Below are positions 8,846 through 17,712 of a stretch of 37,569 nt of DNA, in pieces (position 1 is the stretch's first letter; every line of letters starts with the position of its first letter). The DNA lies in contig CAYXGZ010000036.1 in assembly GCA_964464755.1 (NCBI GenBank), forward strand, positions 1-37,569, in the 5' to 3' direction. The position numbers and the translations under genes were made by a program. Origin of the DNA: CAYXGZ01 sp964464755 (lineage in GTDB: Bacteria > Planctomycetota > MHYJ01 > JACPRB01). The notes under the pieces are model-generated. The model ran no database searches. It was given only the letters and a program-made list of their open reading frames with translations, and was not told the origin of the DNA.

Positions 8846-11035
8846 CTACTTGGCGGGCTCCTTCTTCGCCGCGAAGGGCGCGTACTTCTCGATCGTCGCG
8901 GGATCCACGCCCGCGCGGGCGCAGCCCTCGAGGATCGCGCGCTGCAGCTGCGTGTCCGTCTGGTAGTCCATCCGGAACGCCAGCTGGCGCCCGTCCTGGA
9001 CGGCCTTGCGGACGTAGTCCCGCAGCAGCTCGCGGAGGTCCTCCTTCGTGGAGCGCGTGTCGAGCGAGGCGTGCAGCTCGGCGACGCCGGGGTAGGCCGC
9101 GATGCTCCCGAGGTCCGTCTCGGCCAGCCGCTCGCAGAGCGCCTTGTCCGACTCGTAGAGCTTCTTCGCGTAGTCCTCGACGCGGCCGTCGGCGCGGAGC
9201 TTCTCGAACTCCAGCTCCTTCCAGAAGTCGCGCTCGGGCAGCGTGACCTTGAGGTCGGGCTCGACGCCCCCCTCCTTCTTGTCCTCCTTCTCGACGCTGG
9301 CGCCGAGGGGGAGGAACCACTTGGCGATCGTGATGCGGGCCGCGGTCTTCTCGTCGGCGACCTTGAGGTACTTGAGGTCCTGCACGGAGCCCTTGCCGAA
9401 GGTGCGCTCGCCCACGACGAGCGCGCGCTTGTGGTCCTTGAGGCAGCCCGCGAGGATCTCGCTGGCGGAGGCCGAGCCCTCGTCGACGAGGACGATCATC
9501 GGGACGGTGATCCGGGGCGCCTTCGAGAGGTCCTCGTTCTCCGTCCGGGCGCGGGCGAGGTAGCGCTCCACCTCGCGGCCCTGGGCCTTCGTGGTCACGA
9601 TGACCTGGCCCTCCTCGAGGAACATCGAGGCGATGCGCCGCGCGGTGCGGAGGTAGCCGCCGGAGTTGCCGCGCAGGTCGAGGATCAGGACCTTCATCCC
9701 GTCCCCGGCGAGCTTCGTCAGCTGCGTCTCGATGTTGCTGCCCTTGTTCTTCAGCTCGTCGTCGAGGTCGCCGAAGGTGCTGTAGTTCACGTAGGCGAGG
9801 CCGCCGGGGAGCAGCTCGGAGACCGTCGTCTCGAGCTGCACCTCCTCGCGGAGGATCTTGAACTCCCTCTCCTTCGTCCAGCCGCGGCGGAAGACCTTGA
9901 GGCGGACCTCCGTCTTGGGCTTGCCGCGCATGCGGCGGACGATCTCGCCCACCTCGCGGTTCGCCGTCGACTCGCCCTCGACCTCCGTGATCGTGTCGTT
10001 GGAGCGCAGGCCGTGGCGGTACGCGGGGCCGGAGAAGATCGGCTCGGTGATCGTGAGCCAGGACGTGCCGCCCTTGTCCTTGCGCATGGCGACGCGGGCG
10101 CCGATGCCGCCGTAGTGGCCCTCGAGGCCCTCCTTCTTCAGCTCCTCGATCGCCTTCTCGTCGTAGTACGCCGAGTAGGGGTCGAGGCTGCCGAGGATGC
10201 CGCGGGCCGCGCCCTCGAGGAGCTTCTTCTCGTCGATCTTCGCGGGGTCGTAGTAGAACTCCTTCAGCTTCTCGAGGATCTCGTCGAGCATCCGGTAGTC
10301 GCGCCGGGACCCGGGGCCGGCCTTCTCGAGCTGCCGGGCCAGGTCGTCGGTCAGCTTGTTGAGCTTGAGGTAGGCGCGGGCCAGGCGGCCGTTCTCGTCG
10401 CCGCGGGCCGCCATCGTCGCGAGGTGGCTGCGGGTGATCGAGAAGAGGTCCATCTGGGCCAGGGCGAGGGCCGCCTCGTCCTTCACCTCCGGTCGGGCCG
10501 TCTTCTCGAAGAGGTCGCGCACGGCGCGGCGGGAGTCCATGGACTCGGTGAGCGAGTAGGCGGCGCGCCAGAAGTGCAGCCTGGACATCTCGTCGTCCGC
10601 GTCGGCCGCCTCCTTCTTGAGGCGGGCCGCGAGGTCGGCGCGCTGGGTGCGGTTCAGCTTCGCGTCGCCCTCGACGAGGAACGCGGCGGCCCGGGCGGCC
10701 GTGCGGCGCGCGGCGGGCTGCTTGCTCTCCCGGGCGACCTTGACCAGGGCGTCGAGGGCCTCGTCGCGGAACTCGAGCCGGTAGAGCGCGGAGGCCGCGG
10801 CGGCGCGGGCCACCCCGTCGGCCCGGGTCAGGCCGGTGCGGACGTCCGCGAGGCCCGACTTGCCGGCCTCCTCGAGGGCCTGGACGTCGTCCCAGAACGC
10901 GGCGCCCCGGGTCTCCTCGACGCGGTCGAGGATCTTGGCGACCTGGGCCCCCGCGTCCTGCGCGTCCGTGGACAACCCGACGGCGAGCACGGCGGCGAGC
11001 ACGACGGAGGCGAGCGCGGCGGATCGGCGGACCAT
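8846..11035 (-). CDS. C-terminal processing protease, S41 family, with HEAT-like N-terminal region
   Basis: A 729-residue exported serine protease. A signal peptide (MVRRSAALASVVLAAVLAVG) is followed by about 230 residues of Ala-rich helical repeats resembling HEAT/TPR. A PDZ domain follows (about 300-395, with GGIGARV and GPAYRHGLRSNDTI). The S41 core has LDLRGNSGGYL, the nucleophile motif DEGSASASE (about 518-526) and the Lys motif FGKGS (about 546-550), so the Ser/Lys dyad is intact. The start ATG at 11035 is preferred to one 14 codons upstream because AAGGAG lies six bases before it. Members degrade or trim periplasmic proteins. It is divergent from rfbB across 65 bases. Confidence 0.93.
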   Translation of the reverse strand: MVRRSAALASVVLAAVLAVGLSTDAQDAGAQVAKILDRVEETRGAAFWDDVQALEEAGKSGLADVRTGLTRADGVARAAAASALYRLEFRDEALDALVKVARESKQPAARRTAARAAAFLVEGDAKLNRTQRADLAARLKKEAADADDEMSRLHFWRAAYSLTESMDSRRAVRDLFEKTARPEVKDEAALALAQMDLFSITRSHLATMAARGDENGRLARAYLKLNKLTDDLARQLEKAGPGSRRDYRMLDEILEKLKEFYYDPAKIDEKKLLEGAARGILGSLDPYSAYYDEKAIEELKKEGLEGHYGGIGARVAMRKDKGGTSWLTITEPIFSGPAYRHGLRSNDTITEVEGESTANREVGEIVRRMRGKPKTEVRLKVFRRGWTKEREFKILREEVQLETTVSELLPGGLAYVNYSTFGDLDDELKNKGSNIETQLTKLAGDGMKVLILDLRGNSGGYLRTARRIASMFLEEGQVIVTTKAQGREVERYLARARTENEDLSKAPRITVPMIVLVDEGSASASEILAGCLKDHKRALVVGERTFGKGSVQDLKYLKVADEKTAARITIAKWFLPLGASVEKEDKKEGGVEPDLKVTLPERDFWKELEFEKLRADGRVEDYAKKLYESDKALCERLAETDLGSIAAYPGVAELHASLDTRSTKEDLRELLRDYVRKAVQDGRQLAFRMDYQTDTQLQRAILEGCARAGVDPATIEKYAPFAAKKEPAK

Positions 11036-11100
11036 GGCGGCTCCTTGGATTAGGATGGACGACGGATCGCCCGTCACTCTACATTAACCGGCCGTTTCCC

Positions 11101-12126
11101 ATGAAACTTCTCGTCACGGGCGGGTGCGGGTTCATCGGGTCCAACTTCATCCGCTGGCTCCTCGGCGCCCGCCGCGACCCAAGTATTACGAACCTCGACG
11201 CCCTGACGTATGCCGGGAACCTCGAAAATCTCGCCGACCTCGAATCCCACCCCCGGTACCGCTTCGTCAAGGGCTCCGTCACCGACGCCGAGCTCGTCGA
11301 CCGCCTCGTGAAGGACGCCGACGGCATCCTCCATTTCGCCGCCGAGAGCCACGTCGACCGCAGCCTCTACGGGCCCGTCGAGTTCGTCCGGACGAACGTC
11401 GAGGGCACGGCCGTGCTCCTCGAGGCCGCGCGCCGGCACCGCACGCGCCGCTTCCTCCTCGTCTCCACCGACGAGGTCTACGGCTCGCTCGGCCCCCGGG
11501 GGAAGTTCGTCGAGACCCTGCCGCTGAAGCCCTCGAGCGCGTACTCCGCGACGAAGGCCGCGGCCGACCTCCTCACGCTGGCCTACCGCCACACGTTCGG
11601 GATGGACGTCGTGATCACCCGCGGCTCGAACAACTACGGGCCGTACCAGCACCCCGAGAAGCTGATCCCCCTCATGATCTCGAACGCCCTCGAGGGGAAG
11701 CCGTTGCCCGTCTACGGCGACGGCCGCCAGGTGCGGGACTGGATCCACGTCCTCGACCACTGCCGCGGCATCTGGGCGGCCTGGCGCAAGGGGAAGGCGG
11801 GCGAGGCCTACAACCTCGGCGGGGGCAACGAGCGGGAGAACCTCGCCGTCGTGCGCTCGGTGCTCAAGCACACGGGCCGCGACGCGTCGCTCATCACCTA
11901 CGTGAAGGACCGGCCCGGCCACGACCGGCGCTACGCCCTCGACACGAGGAAGGCCCGCCGCGTCCTCGGCTGGAAGCCGGAGGTCCCGTTCGAGCGGGGC
12001 CTGAAGGAGACCGTCGACTGGTACCGCGCCAACGCCGCCTGGGTGGCTCGCGTGAAGAGCGGCGAGTACCGGAGCTACTACGCGAAGCACTACGGCCGAA
12101 CCCCCGGAGGAATCCGCCATGCCTGA
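11101..12126 (+). CDS. rfbB: dTDP-glucose 4,6-dehydratase
   Basis: A 341-residue extended-SDR enzyme that converts dTDP-glucose to dTDP-4-keto-6-deoxyglucose, the first committed step to dTDP-rhamnose and other deoxysugars. Visible features are the NAD-binding TGGCGFIG (6-13), catalytic STDEVYG with Thr123-Asp124-Glu125, and Tyr148-x3-Lys152 in AYSATKAAA. The length is normal for RmlB. A weak -10-like TACATT lies 15 bases upstream of the ATG and no clear Shine-Dalgarno is seen. Its 3' end overlaps the PilT gene by eight bases. No other rml genes are in the window. Confidence 0.95.
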   Translation: MKLLVTGGCGFIGSNFIRWLLGARRDPSITNLDALTYAGNLENLADLESHPRYRFVKGSVTDAELVDRLVKDADGILHFAAESHVDRSLYGPVEFVRTNVEGTAVLLEAARRHRTRRFLLVSTDEVYGSLGPRGKFVETLPLKPSSAYSATKAAADLLTLAYRHTFGMDVVITRGSNNYGPYQHPEKLIPLMISNALEGKPLPVYGDGRQVRDWIHVLDHCRGIWAAWRKGKAGEAYNLGGGNERENLAVVRSVLKHTGRDASLITYVKDRPGHDRRYALDTRKARRVLGWKPEVPFERGLKETVDWYRANAAWVARVKSGEYRSYYAKHYGRTPGGIRHA

Positions 12127-13288
12127 TCCCGCGCCCAACCCCGCCGCGCTCCCCGCCGTCGCCGCCGCGGCGCCCGGCGTCGACGTCGCCTCGATGAAGG
12201 ACGTCGAGCGGCTCATGTACGCGGCGATGCGCAACAAGGCCTCCGACCTCCACATGAAGGGCGGCCAGAAGCCCGTGCTCCGCGTCAACACGGTCCTCCA
12301 CGAGGTCGGCCAGAAGGTCTACTCGCCCGAGGAGGTCAAGAAGGCGATCTACGAGATCATGTCCGAGGAGCAGAAGGCCCGGTTCGAGACCGAGCACGAC
12401 CTGGATTTCGCGTACAGCCTCCCGAACGTCGGCCGCTTCCGCATCAACGTGTACTGGGACCGCAGCGCCGTCGCCGTCGCGATGCGCCGGGTCAACACCT
12501 CGATCCCCTCGCTCAAGGAGCTCTTCCTCCCGGACTCGCTGCAGCGGATCCCGGAGTTCGAGCAGGGGCTCGTGATCGTGTCCGGCCCGACGGGCTCCGG
12601 CAAGTCGACGACCCTCGCCTGCATCCTCGACTACATCAACTCCAACCACAAGTCGCACATCATCACGATCGAGGACCCGATCGAGTTCCTCTTCGTGGAC
12701 AAGAAGTCCTTCGTGAACCAGCGCGAGATCGGCATCGACGTGCCCGACTTTCACCAGGCCCTGAAGTTCGTCGTCCGCCAGGACCCCGACGTGATCCTCG
12801 TCGGCGAGATGCGCGATTACGTGTCGTTCGACGCGGCGCTCATGGCCTCGGAGACGGGCCACCTGGTCTTCGCGACGATCCACGCGTCGAGCGCGCCCCA
12901 GTGCATCGGCCGCCTGCTCGACCTGTTCCCGACGGAGCGCCAGGCCCTGATCCGCCAGTCGCTGGCCTTCAACCTCAAGGCGATCATCTGCCAGCGGCTG
13001 CTGCCCGCCTCGAAGGAGGGCGTGAAGATGGTGCCGGCCGTCGAGGTCCTCTGGAACACGCCGACGGCGCAGAAGCTGATCATGAGCGGCGAGGACAAGA
13101 AGCTGGCCGACCTCATCCGCGGCGGCAAGGAGGACGGCATGCAGGACTTCAACATGTCGATCGTGGACCTCATCAACCAGGGTCTCGTCTCGAAGAAGAA
13201 CGGCATGACCTACTCGCCGAACCCGGAGCAGCTCAAGATGAACCTCCAGGGCATCTTCCTCGGCGACGACAAGAAGATCCTCGGGTGA
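12119..13288 (+). CDS. pilT: PilT-family type IV pilus retraction ATPase
   Basis: A 389-residue secretion-family ATPase. It has an N-terminal PAS-like N1 domain with ASDLHMKGG (41-49), Walker A GPTGSGKST (156-164), an Asp box (IEDPIEF), Walker B DPDVILVGEMRD (222-233) and a His box (TGHLVFATIHAS), all intact. Its extra N-terminal Pro/Ala leader and C-terminal tail suggest a PilT2/PilU-type paralogue rather than the housekeeping PilT; a second copy sits at the window's right edge. GGAGG lies eight bases upstream of the ATG. It overlaps rfbB by eight bases and its own stop overlaps the GTG of the next gene, so the three form a coupled unit. Confidence 0.92.
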   Translation: MPDPAPNPAALPAVAAAAPGVDVASMKDVERLMYAAMRNKASDLHMKGGQKPVLRVNTVLHEVGQKVYSPEEVKKAIYEIMSEEQKARFETEHDLDFAYSLPNVGRFRINVYWDRSAVAVAMRRVNTSIPSLKELFLPDSLQRIPEFEQGLVIVSGPTGSGKSTTLACILDYINSNHKSHIITIEDPIEFLFVDKKSFVNQREIGIDVPDFHQALKFVVRQDPDVILVGEMRDYVSFDAALMASETGHLVFATIHASSAPQCIGRLLDLFPTERQALIRQSLAFNLKAIICQRLLPASKEGVKMVPAVEVLWNTPTAQKLIMSGEDKKLADLIRGGKEDGMQDFNMSIVDLINQGLVSKKNGMTYSPNPEQLKMNLQGIFLGDDKKILG

Positions 13289-14580
13289 ACCTCAGCGGGG
13301 CCGCGTCCGCGGAGTTCGAGGCGGGCCGGCCCGGATCGCCCGATCCGGAGCGCTGGCTCGCGGAGGCCCGGCGCGTCGCGGGCCTCACGGGCGCGGACGC
13401 CGTCGACGTCGAGCACCTCCGCATCGCCGCCGCCCGGATCGCGGGCACGCTCGACGCCGCGCTGCTCGAGTCGCTCCGCGTCCCCGACGAGGCCCGGGCC
13501 GCGATCCTCGCGCCCGAGCCGCTCCCCTCGGCGGCCGCCGATTCGCTCGCGCGCGCCGTCGACCAGGCCCGCCAGGAGCGCCGCGAGGACGAGGGCGTCG
13601 AGTTCGGGCGGCTGCCGGCGCGGGAGCTGACGCGGGGCGCGGTCACCGAGGAGCTCTTCCAGGGCCGGGAGCGCGAGCTCGCGCGGCTCGACGCGCTGCT
13701 CGACCGCGAGGAGCGGACGTCGATCTTCCTGCTCGGCCCCCGGGGCTCCGGCCGGCGCAGCCTCGTCCGGGCCTGGGCCCGGCGGCTCCGCGACCTGGCC
13801 GCGCCCGGGGAGCCGCGGCGGCAGGTCTACCTCTTCGAGCCCGCGCTCGCGCGCAAGGCGGCGCCGCCGATCTTCGAGGGGGAGGGGGCCGTCGTCGGCG
13901 CCTGGCTCGCGGAGCTGCTCGGCCGCGCCGGGACCGGCGTGTTCGCGTTCACCGAGTTCATCGCGGACGAATGGGTCTACGACGACTTCCTCGAGTTCGT
14001 CGTGCCCGCGGCGCTGCGCCGCTGGGCGACCTGCGCGTTCCTCGTCACGCCGGAGGAGCGGCGCGAGCTCTCGCGCCGGCACCCGGCCCTGAACGGGGTG
14101 GCCGTGGACGTGGTCCTCGAGCCGCTCGACGCGGCGACGACGCGGGCGCTGCTCGCGGCCCGGGCCCGGCGCTGGCCGGCCGCGGAGGGGCTGTCCATCG
14201 CGGACACCGCGGTCGAGGCGGCCGTGAACCTGGCGGGCCGGCACCTCGCGAACGTCGCGTTCCCCGGGTCGGCCATCGAGGTCCTGGAACGGACGCGCGA
14301 GCGGGTCCGGGCGGAGTTCGCGCCCCGCCTCGAGGAGCAGGAGCGCGCCATCGACGCGGTGCAGAAGTCGATCCGCGAGGCCGTCGCGGCGGGCGACCTG
14401 GCCGGGGCGTCCCGACACCGGGTGGACCGGGACCGGCTGCTCAAGGAGTACGACGCGCGCCTCGAGCGGGCGATCTCGCCCGGCGCGGGGATCGTCATCG
14501 GGACGGGGGAGGTCGTCAAGACCGTCGCCGCGCTCACCGGCAAGGCGGAGGCGGAGCTCGCCGGGGGCGCCTGGGCCTGA
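13285..14580 (+). CDS. Clp/Hsp100-like protein with degenerate ATPase site (pseudo-AAA+)
   Basis: A 431-residue protein with the architecture of the first half of ClpC/ClpB. A Clp-N-like helical region is followed by LFQGRERELARL (compare IGR-E-E in Clp), an AAA1 domain, and a coiled middle region with a UVR-like AIDAVQKSIREAV segment. It ends in VVKTVAALTGKAEAEL, like the Clp linker EVVSRWTG-P. The second AAA domain is absent. The first has lost key residues: Walker A is GPRGSGRRS (151-159, Lys replaced), the Walker B region reads VFAFTEF in place of FIDE, and the expected arginine-finger segment reads ALNGV. It is probably catalytically inactive, perhaps an adaptor or substrate-recognition protein. 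GTG 13285 overlaps the pilT stop, suggesting a role with that ATPase. Confidence 0.78.
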   Translation: MNLSGAASAEFEAGRPGSPDPERWLAEARRVAGLTGADAVDVEHLRIAAARIAGTLDAALLESLRVPDEARAAILAPEPLPSAAADSLARAVDQARQERREDEGVEFGRLPARELTRGAVTEELFQGRERELARLDALLDREERTSIFLLGPRGSGRRSLVRAWARRLRDLAAPGEPRRQVYLFEPALARKAAPPIFEGEGAVVGAWLAELLGRAGTGVFAFTEFIADEWVYDDFLEFVVPAALRRWATCAFLVTPEERRELSRRHPALNGVAVDVVLEPLDAATTRALLAARARRWPAAEGLSIADTAVEAAVNLAGRHLANVAFPGSAIEVLERTRERVRAEFAPRLEEQERAIDAVQKSIREAVAAGDLAGASRHRVDRDRLLKEYDARLERAISPGAGIVIGTGEVVKTVAALTGKAEAELAGGAWA

Positions 14581-14587
14581 AAAAGAA

Positions 14588-14614
14588 AACCGCCCCGGGA
14601 GCCCCGGGGCGGTT
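14588..14614 (-). terminator. Intrinsic terminator of rpmH
   Basis: A perfect 12-bp stem (14588-14599 with 14603-14614) and an AGC loop. Read on the minus strand it is followed by a T-rich tract complementary to the A-rich bases 14579-14589, giving a good Rho-independent terminator. On the plus strand no T tract follows, though the hairpin sits eight bases after the stop of the Clp-like gene and may serve both. Confidence 0.85.
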
Positions 14615-14637
14615 CGTTGGAGTCGGTCGCGGACGGT

Positions 14638-14817
14638 CTAGCCGTGCACGCAGCCCTTGTGGCGGCGGACGTTCGGCTCGTCGCTGACGGTGAGCTTCCA
14701 GGCGCCGCGCTGGCGCCGGCGGGCGAGCACCTTGCGGCCGCCCTTGGTCTTCATCTTCGCGCGGAACCCGTGCTTGTTCTTGCGGCGCCGGTTGCGCGAC
14801 TTCCACATGTAGCCCAT
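14638..14817 (-). CDS. rpmH: 50S ribosomal protein bL34
   Basis: A 59-residue, Arg/Lys-rich protein. The core RKNKHGFRAKMKTKGGRKVL, continuing ARRRQRGAWKLTVSD, is the bL34 signature. Typical bL34 is 44-47 residues and starts MKRTFQPS or similar; here the N-terminus is MGYMWKSRNRR, and a 10-residue tail ending in HKGCVHG is added. GGAAGGA lies six bases upstream of the ATG at 14817. In most bacteria rpmH precedes rnpA near the origin; here it stands alone between a kinase gene and a terminator, with no rnpA, yidD or yidC in the window. It is likely the genuine bL34 gene, but a second copy elsewhere cannot be excluded. Confidence 0.9.
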   Translation of the reverse strand: MGYMWKSRNRRRKNKHGFRAKMKTKGGRKVLARRRQRGAWKLTVSDEPNVRRHKGCVHG

Positions 14818-14897
14818 GTCGGTCCTTCCGTAGATCGGATTCGGGAGCGAAAGGTATACCGGATATCCGGACGCGAATCAAGGACCCCGGCGGGGTC

Positions 14898-15917
14898 CTA
14901 CGGCGCGGCGCCCGGCCGCTGGAGCGGGGCCGCGGGGTCGGCCTTCTCCATCGGCGTGTGGTAGAGGTGCGGGAAGTACTGCCGCATGTACTTCTCGAGC
15001 GTCACGATCGTCGGGCCGTAGCCCTTGTGGTACATGAAGTACTCGAGGTCGTAGCCCATCTTGCCGGCGTCCTGGTAGCGCTTCGTCACGTTGCGCTCCA
15101 GGGCCTTGAGGATGATCTTCTCGAGCTGCTCCGGGATCTCCGGGTTCAGCAGGCGCGGGTTCGGGATCGCCTTGTGCACGACGTTCTCGAGGATCTTCGT
15201 CGTGTCCTCGGTCGTCCCGAAGATGCTCTCGCCGGAGAGCAGCTCGACCATGACGACGGCGAGCGAGAAGATGTCGCTGCGCCGGTCCGTCTGCATGTAC
15301 TGGGCCTGCTCGGGCGACATGTACTGCGCCTTGCCCATCAGGACCTGGCCCTCCTGGTCCTTCATGAGCTTGCGGGCCTTCGCGATGCCGAAGTCGGTGA
15401 TCTTGACCTCGCCCTCGGTCGTGATCATGAGGTTCTTGGGCGAGATGTCGCGGTGCACGACGCCGAGCGGGTTGCCGGCCCGGTCGCGCTTCGCGTGGGC
15501 GTACTCGAGGCCGCGGCAGACGCGGCTGATGATGAACGCGGCGAGGTCGATCGGCACCTTCTGGCCGCTCTCCAGGTGCCGGTTCATGAACTCCTGGAGG
15601 TTCACGCCCTGGACGTACTCCATGGCGATGTAGAAGGTCTGGTTGATGCGGCCGAGCTTGTAGATCTGGACGATGTTCTGGTGGACGAGGTCCGCGACGA
15701 GCTTCGCCTCGCCGATGAACATGTCCACGAAGTCGCGGTCGCCGGTGAAGCGCTCGCGGATCGTCTTGATCGCGACCGTCTTCTCGAAGCCCTCGGCCCC
15801 GTGGAGGATGGCCTCGTAGACCGCGCCCATGCCGCCCTCGGCCAGCTTCTTGACGAGGGTGAACTGGTACGTGTCGTGGAATTCCGACTGCTCGATGCCC
15901 GGGGTGCGGTCGCTCAT
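14898..15917 (-). CDS. Soluble Ser/Thr protein kinase (Hanks type)
   Basis: A 339-residue eukaryote-like protein kinase. All core residues are present: glycine loop AEGGMGAVYE (26-35), Lys51 in VAIK, Glu70, HRD (155-157), Asn162, DFG (175-177) and the SPEQ substrate-lobe motif. The catalytic loop reads HRDISPKN, as in many myxobacterial and planctomycete kinases. There is no transmembrane segment or extracellular sensor, so it is cytosolic. The tail after about 310 is Pro/Ala-rich. A CATAAT hexamer lies ten bases before the ATG and no Shine-Dalgarno is visible, so its transcript probably has a very short leader. It is divergent from the sugar isomerase gene. FHA domains, one of which is encoded at the left edge, bind kinase products, but no direct link is shown. 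Confidence 0.93.
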   Translation of the reverse strand: MSDRTPGIEQSEFHDTYQFTLVKKLAEGGMGAVYEAILHGAEGFEKTVAIKTIRERFTGDRDFVDMFIGEAKLVADLVHQNIVQIYKLGRINQTFYIAMEYVQGVNLQEFMNRHLESGQKVPIDLAAFIISRVCRGLEYAHAKRDRAGNPLGVVHRDISPKNLMITTEGEVKITDFGIAKARKLMKDQEGQVLMGKAQYMSPEQAQYMQTDRRSDIFSLAVVMVELLSGESIFGTTEDTTKILENVVHKAIPNPRLLNPEIPEQLEKIILKALERNVTKRYQDAGKMGYDLEYFMYHKGYGPTIVTLEKYMRQYFPHLYHTPMEKADPAAPLQRPGAAP

Positions 15918-16002
15918 GGAAGCGGGGATTATGTCGGGGTCCTCCGCGGCCCGTCAAGCCCCGGAGCTTCCCTTGGAACCGCCCGGCCACTAGAGTGTCG
16001 GC

Positions 16003-16854
16003 GTGAAGCTCGCCTTCAGCTCCAACGCCTTCCGCTCCCACTCCGTGGAGGAGGCCTGCGCCGTCCTCGCCGGCATCGGGTACGACGGGATCGAGCTGAT
16101 GGGCGACGCCCCGCACGCCTGGCCGCCCGACCTGACGCCGGAGCGCCTCGCCGCGATCCGCTCCGCCGCCGCGACGCACCGCCTCGGCTTCTCCAACCTG
16201 AACGCCTTCATGATGTGCGCGTACCGCGACCCCCGGACCGGCCGCGCCGGCACCTTCCACTGGCCCAGCTGGGTGGACGCCGACGAGGTCACCCGCGAGG
16301 CCCGCATCGTCCACACGATCCGCGCCATCGAGGCCGCCGCCGCCCTCGGCATCCCCACGGTCTCCACGGAGCCCGGCGGGCCGCTCGAGGGCCGGCCCCG
16401 CGCCGAGGTCTCCGCCCTCTTCGCCCGCGGACTCGAGCGCGCCGCCCGCCGCGCCGCCGAGCTCGGCGTGACCCTGCTCCTCGAGCCGGAGCCCGACCTC
16501 CTCCTCGAGCGCGGCGAGCAGTACGAGGACTTCGTCCGCGACCACGCCGGCTTCCCGGGCCTCGGCCTCAACTTCGACATGGGCCACTTCTTCTGCGTGG
16601 GCCAGGACCCCGCCGAGCTCATCCGCCGGATCGGGCGGAAGGCCGCCCACTTCCACCTCGAGGACATCGCCGCCGACCGCGTCCACTTCCACCTGCCCCC
16701 CGGCGAGGGCGCCATGGACTTCGACGCGATCTTCGCGGCCCTCCGCGAGATCGGCTACGCGGGCTGGATCACGATCGAGCTCTACCCGAACCAGAAGAAT
16801 CCGGCGGAGACGGCGAAGCGCGCCTTCGACCGCATCCGCCCCCGCCTCGGATGA
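16003..16854 (+). CDS. Sugar phosphate isomerase/epimerase (xylose-isomerase-like TIM barrel)
   Basis: A 283-residue single-domain TIM barrel of the AP-endonuclease-2/IolE-like superfamily. Metal-ligand positions are visible in order: LLLEPEPD, GLNFDMGHF, AHFHLEDI and ITIELYP (Glu, Asp/His, His/Glu, Glu). The exact substrate cannot be deduced; relatives isomerise or epimerise keto sugars and inosose. The start is GTG at 16003, with TAGAGT exactly six bases upstream and no Shine-Dalgarno, suggesting a leaderless transcript. The stop overlaps the ATG of thiL (ATGA), so it leads the downstream operon. Confidence 0.85.
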   Translation: MKLAFSSNAFRSHSVEEACAVLAGIGYDGIELMGDAPHAWPPDLTPERLAAIRSAAATHRLGFSNLNAFMMCAYRDPRTGRAGTFHWPSWVDADEVTREARIVHTIRAIEAAAALGIPTVSTEPGGPLEGRPRAEVSALFARGLERAARRAAELGVTLLLEPEPDLLLERGEQYEDFVRDHAGFPGLGLNFDMGHFFCVGQDPAELIRRIGRKAAHFHLEDIAADRVHFHLPPGEGAMDFDAIFAALREIGYAGWITIELYPNQKNPAETAKRAFDRIRPRLG

Positions 16855-17705
16855 GCGGCGAGCTCGACCTCCTGCGCTGGGTCTGGCGGCGGATCGGCCG
16901 GCGCCGCGGGGCCGCGATCGTCGACTCGGGCGACGACGCCGCGCTCGTCCGCGCGGGCGGCGGCGAGGTGCTCTTCAAGGTCGACTCCGTCGTCGAGGGC
17001 GTCCACTTCGCGAAGGGGACCGCGCCCCGGCGCATCGGCCGCAAGGCCCTGGCCCGCCCGCTCTCCGACATCGCCGCCATGGGCGGGATCCCCACCTGCG
17101 CCCTCGTCGCGATGCTGATGCCGCGCACGATGAGGCTGGCGGCGGCCAAGCAGGTCTACCTCGGCCTCGAATCGCTCGGCGTGCCGGTGGTCGGCGGCGA
17201 CATCGCGACCCACCGCGGCGCCCTGGCCCTCTCGGTCTCGGTGCTCGGCGAGCTGCGCGGAGCGAAGCCGGTGCTCCGCTCGGGCGCCCGCCCCGGCGAC
17301 GTCATCCTCGTGACCGGCCCGCTCGGCAACTCGCTCGCGGGCCACCACCTCGACTTCAGCCCGAGGCTCCGCGAGGGTCGGGCCTTCGCCACGACGCACC
17401 GGGTCCACGCGATGATCGACGTCAGCGACGGGCTCGCGCGCGACCTCGGCCACCTCGCCGAGCGCTCGGGCGTGGCGGCCGAGCTGGATTCCATCGCGAT
17501 CCCCCGGCGCCATGGCGCCACGCTCGAGGGCGCGCTGCACGACGGCGAGGACTACGAGCTGCTCGTCGCCGCGGACCTCGCGACGGCGCGCCGCATCCGC
17601 CAGGACCGGCTCGCGATGCCCATCGGCCGCATCGCGAAGGGCCGGGGGCTCCGCCTCGACGGGCGGCGCATCGCGCCCCGCGGCTGGGAACACCGCCTGC
17701 TATGA
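16851..17705 (+). CDS. thiL: Thiamine-monophosphate kinase
   Basis: A 284-residue member of the PurM/ThiL ATP-grasp-like fold that phosphorylates thiamine monophosphate to the active cofactor thiamine diphosphate. Diagnostic motifs are GDDAAL (27-32), VDSVVEGVHF (44-53), ALARPLSDIAAMGG (66-79), GGDIATH and IDVSDGLARDLGHL. It is somewhat shorter than the usual 310-330 residues, mainly in the C-terminal half. The ATG overlaps the stop of the sugar isomerase by four bases, and tsaE begins eight bases after its stop. No other thiamine gene is nearby; thiL-tsaE proximity is probably housekeeping clustering. Confidence 0.92.
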   Translation: MSGELDLLRWVWRRIGRRRGAAIVDSGDDAALVRAGGGEVLFKVDSVVEGVHFAKGTAPRRIGRKALARPLSDIAAMGGIPTCALVAMLMPRTMRLAAAKQVYLGLESLGVPVVGGDIATHRGALALSVSVLGELRGAKPVLRSGARPGDVILVTGPLGNSLAGHHLDFSPRLREGRAFATTHRVHAMIDVSDGLARDLGHLAERSGVAAELDSIAIPRRHGATLEGALHDGEDYELLVAADLATARRIRQDRLAMPIGRIAKGRGLRLDGRRIAPRGWEHRLL

Positions 17706-17712
17706 TGAGTCG

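Noticed and set aside
13285..14580. Functional Clp ATPase
   Set aside because: Walker A Lys, Walker B Asp/Glu and the arginine finger are all replaced and the second AAA domain is missing, so it is called a pseudo-AAA+ protein.
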